Shown in pieces: positions 5,940-6,759 of a stretch of 6,759 bases of DNA (its first letter is position 1; each line of letters starts with the position of its first letter). Both the position numbers and the translations under genes were made by a program. Under the pieces are notes generated by a model. It was not told where the DNA came from. It saw only the letters and a list, made by a program, of their open reading frames with translations, and ran no database searches. Source of the DNA: Rickettsiales bacterium (GTDB taxonomy: Bacteria > Pseudomonadota > Alphaproteobacteria > Rickettsiales > UBA3002); the NCBI GenBank assembly GCA_002725445.1, contig PBPD01000034.1:1-6759 (forward strand), given 5' to 3'.

Positions 5940-6320
5940 TTATGCAACGGGCAGCAGGGCTGCAGCTACACGGCGCTCTTCTGCCATGAGAATATTATAG
6001 GTACGGCAGGCCGCGCCCGTATCCATCGCCTCGATGACGACACCCCATTTTTCTTTGCACTGACGTTTGAAGGCGGGTGTGATAAATTGCTGCGATGCGC
6101 CTGTGCCAATCAGCAAAATCTCGACCTCGGCACTATGCTCAGCCACGGCATGCAAGCTTTCTTCAGTAATATCTTCGAACGAGGCCGCGTCCCATGGCTG
6201 GGTGAACGTCGGGAAAATAATAACGCCACCTTCATGGCGCTCCTGCGTGATAGTAAACCCACCATCGCCATAGCCATTAATGACCTGAGCCGACTCGGTT
6301 AGAACGGGGGTAATGTCCAT
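5940..6320 (-). CDS. Mth938/NDUFAF3-like domain protein (DUF498)
   Basis: A complete 126-residue single-domain protein. Seen: MDITP start, INGYGDGGFTI (residues 14-24), VIIFPTFTQPW (33-43), ILLIGTGA (68-75) and AMDTGAACRTYNILMAEERRVAAAL (98-122). These are hallmarks of the Mth938-like fold found throughout alphaproteobacteria; the mitochondrial homologue NDUFAF3 helps assemble the membrane arm of respiratory complex I. The molecular role of the bacterial protein is not well defined. The ATG at 6320 is preceded by a good AAGGAG (6331-6326, minus strand, five bases away). It lies 29 bases downstream of secD on the same strand and is almost certainly cotranscribed with it. Confidence 0.9.
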   Translation of the reverse strand: MDITPVLTESAQVINGYGDGGFTITQERHEGGVIIFPTFTQPWDAASFEDITEESLHAVAEHSAEVEILLIGTGASQQFITPAFKRQCKEKWGVVIEAMDTGAACRTYNILMAEERRVAAALLPVA

Positions 6321-6325
6321 TTTGT

Positions 6326-6331
6326 CTCCTT
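6326..6331 (-). promoter_or_regulatory. Shine-Dalgarno AAGGAG for the Mth938-like gene
   Basis: On the minus strand AAGGAG precedes the ATG at 6320 by five bases, confirming that start. It lies in the 29-base gap after the secD stop. Confidence 0.75.
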
Positions 6332-6349
6332 GGCGCTATGCCTCGGTTA

Positions 6350-6759
6350 TTAAACGGGTACAACTTTCGGGCGCTTTGACTTCATGTAATGCGCCACCAT
6401 CATGCGTGTCAGCAAAATAGCCGAGAACATCGACGACAGAATACCGATCGACAAGGTTACCGCAAACCCACGGATGGTGCCCGTGCCGAAGTAAAACAGC
6501 ACAACAGCTGCAATCAGCGTGGTGATATTCGAGTCGATGATGGTATTAAACGCCGCCTTAAAGCCACTTGAAACAGCAGCCAGAGCCGTTTTGCCTGTGC
6601 GCACCTCTTCGCGTATACGCTCAAAAATAAGTACATTTGCATCCACCGCCATACCAAGAGTCAGCACAATGCCCGCAATCCCCGGCAGGGTCAGCGTTGC
6701 CTGCAACAGTGAGAGCACACCCATAATAATGATAAGGTTCATCACCAGCGCTATATTGG
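6350..6759 (-). CDS. secD: SecD, protein translocase subunit, C-terminal part (5' end outside window)
   Basis: The last 135 codons of SecD; the frame is open to the window edge, so the start is beyond 6759. SecD works with SecF in the inner membrane to use the proton gradient to finish protein export through SecYEG. Seen: hydrophobic segments IALVMNLIIIMGVLSLL, LPGIAGIVLTLGMAVDANVLI, ITTLIAAVVLFYFG and FAVTLSIGILSSMFSAILLTRMM; the conserved GMAVDANVLIFERIREE (the Asp is in the membrane Asp motif typical of SecD, whereas SecF has a different sequence there); and the GTGTIRGFAVTLSIG block. It ends in a short basic tail (KSKRPKVVPV) and a TAA stop, so it is not fused to SecF, and the next gene is the Mth938-like gene rather than secF. 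Confidence 0.93.
   Translation of the reverse strand, partial: NIALVMNLIIIMGVLSLLQATLTLPGIAGIVLTLGMAVDANVLIFERIREEVRTGKTALAAVSSGFKAAFNTIIDSNITTLIAAVVLFYFGTGTIRGFAVTLSIGILSSMFSAILLTRMMVAHYMKSKRPKVVPV

Noticed and set aside
5727..6302. A 191-codon open frame on the plus strand from within sodB through the terminator and antisense to the Mth938-like gene.
   Set aside because: It overlaps the end of sodB, crosses a strong intrinsic terminator and is antisense to a conserved gene; its product shows no domain.
1..6759. Search by eye for tRNA genes, CRISPR repeats, insertion sequence ends and long direct repeats.
   Set aside because: Nothing was seen that supports any of these; the window is almost fully occupied by ordinary chromosomal genes.

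Overview
The window looks like a piece of an alphaproteobacterial chromosome of moderate GC content (roughly half, by eye). The reasons are the gene set and the protein signatures: a glutaryl-CoA dehydrogenase, a HisN-type histidinol-phosphatase, a folate-dependent TrmFO, an NDUFAF6-like squalene/phytoene-synthase-fold protein, an Mth938/NDUFAF3-like protein and SecD. As I recall, many alphaproteobacteria carry secD-secF-Mth938-like-squalene/phytoene-synthase-like-trmFO as a conserved block. Here the same members are present but rearranged. I cannot place the organism below class level.

Layout. 1-654 (+): 3' part of glutaryl-CoA dehydrogenase, cut by the window edge. 707-1480 (+): HisN-like phosphatase, overlapping by one base (TGATG) the start of trmFO, 1480-2835 (+). 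2849-2971 (-): a probable small single-span membrane protein of 40 to 45 residues, convergent with trmFO. 3045-3809 (-): NDUFAF6-like protein, divergent from hpnE, 3839-5053 (+), hydroxysqualene dehydroxylase; a perfect 17-bp palindrome lies at the divergent junction. 5128-5859 (+): iron superoxide dismutase with a Tat-type signal peptide and an internal start with a strong Shine-Dalgarno. 5886-5916: intrinsic terminator between convergent genes. 5940-6320 (-): Mth938/NDUFAF3-like protein. 6350-6759 (-): C-terminal end of SecD, upstream in the same operon.

How they fit together. secD and the Mth938-like gene form one minus-strand unit, without secF between them. Homologues of two mitochondrial complex I assembly factors (NDUFAF3 and NDUFAF6) lie within about 2.2 kb of each other, separated by hpnE and sodB on the other strand. 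HpnE implies squalene (hopanoid precursor) synthesis, but the partners HpnC and HpnD are not in the window. The prenyl-synthase-like neighbour lacks the Asp-rich catalytic motifs, so it probably does not supply that function.

I found no undescribed multi-gene system. The most interesting points are the possible two-compartment superoxide dismutase from one gene, the overlooked small membrane protein, and the palindrome between hpnE and the NDUFAF6-like gene. There are no tRNA, rRNA, CRISPR or mobile elements that I can see, and no gene-free stretch longer than about 300 bases.
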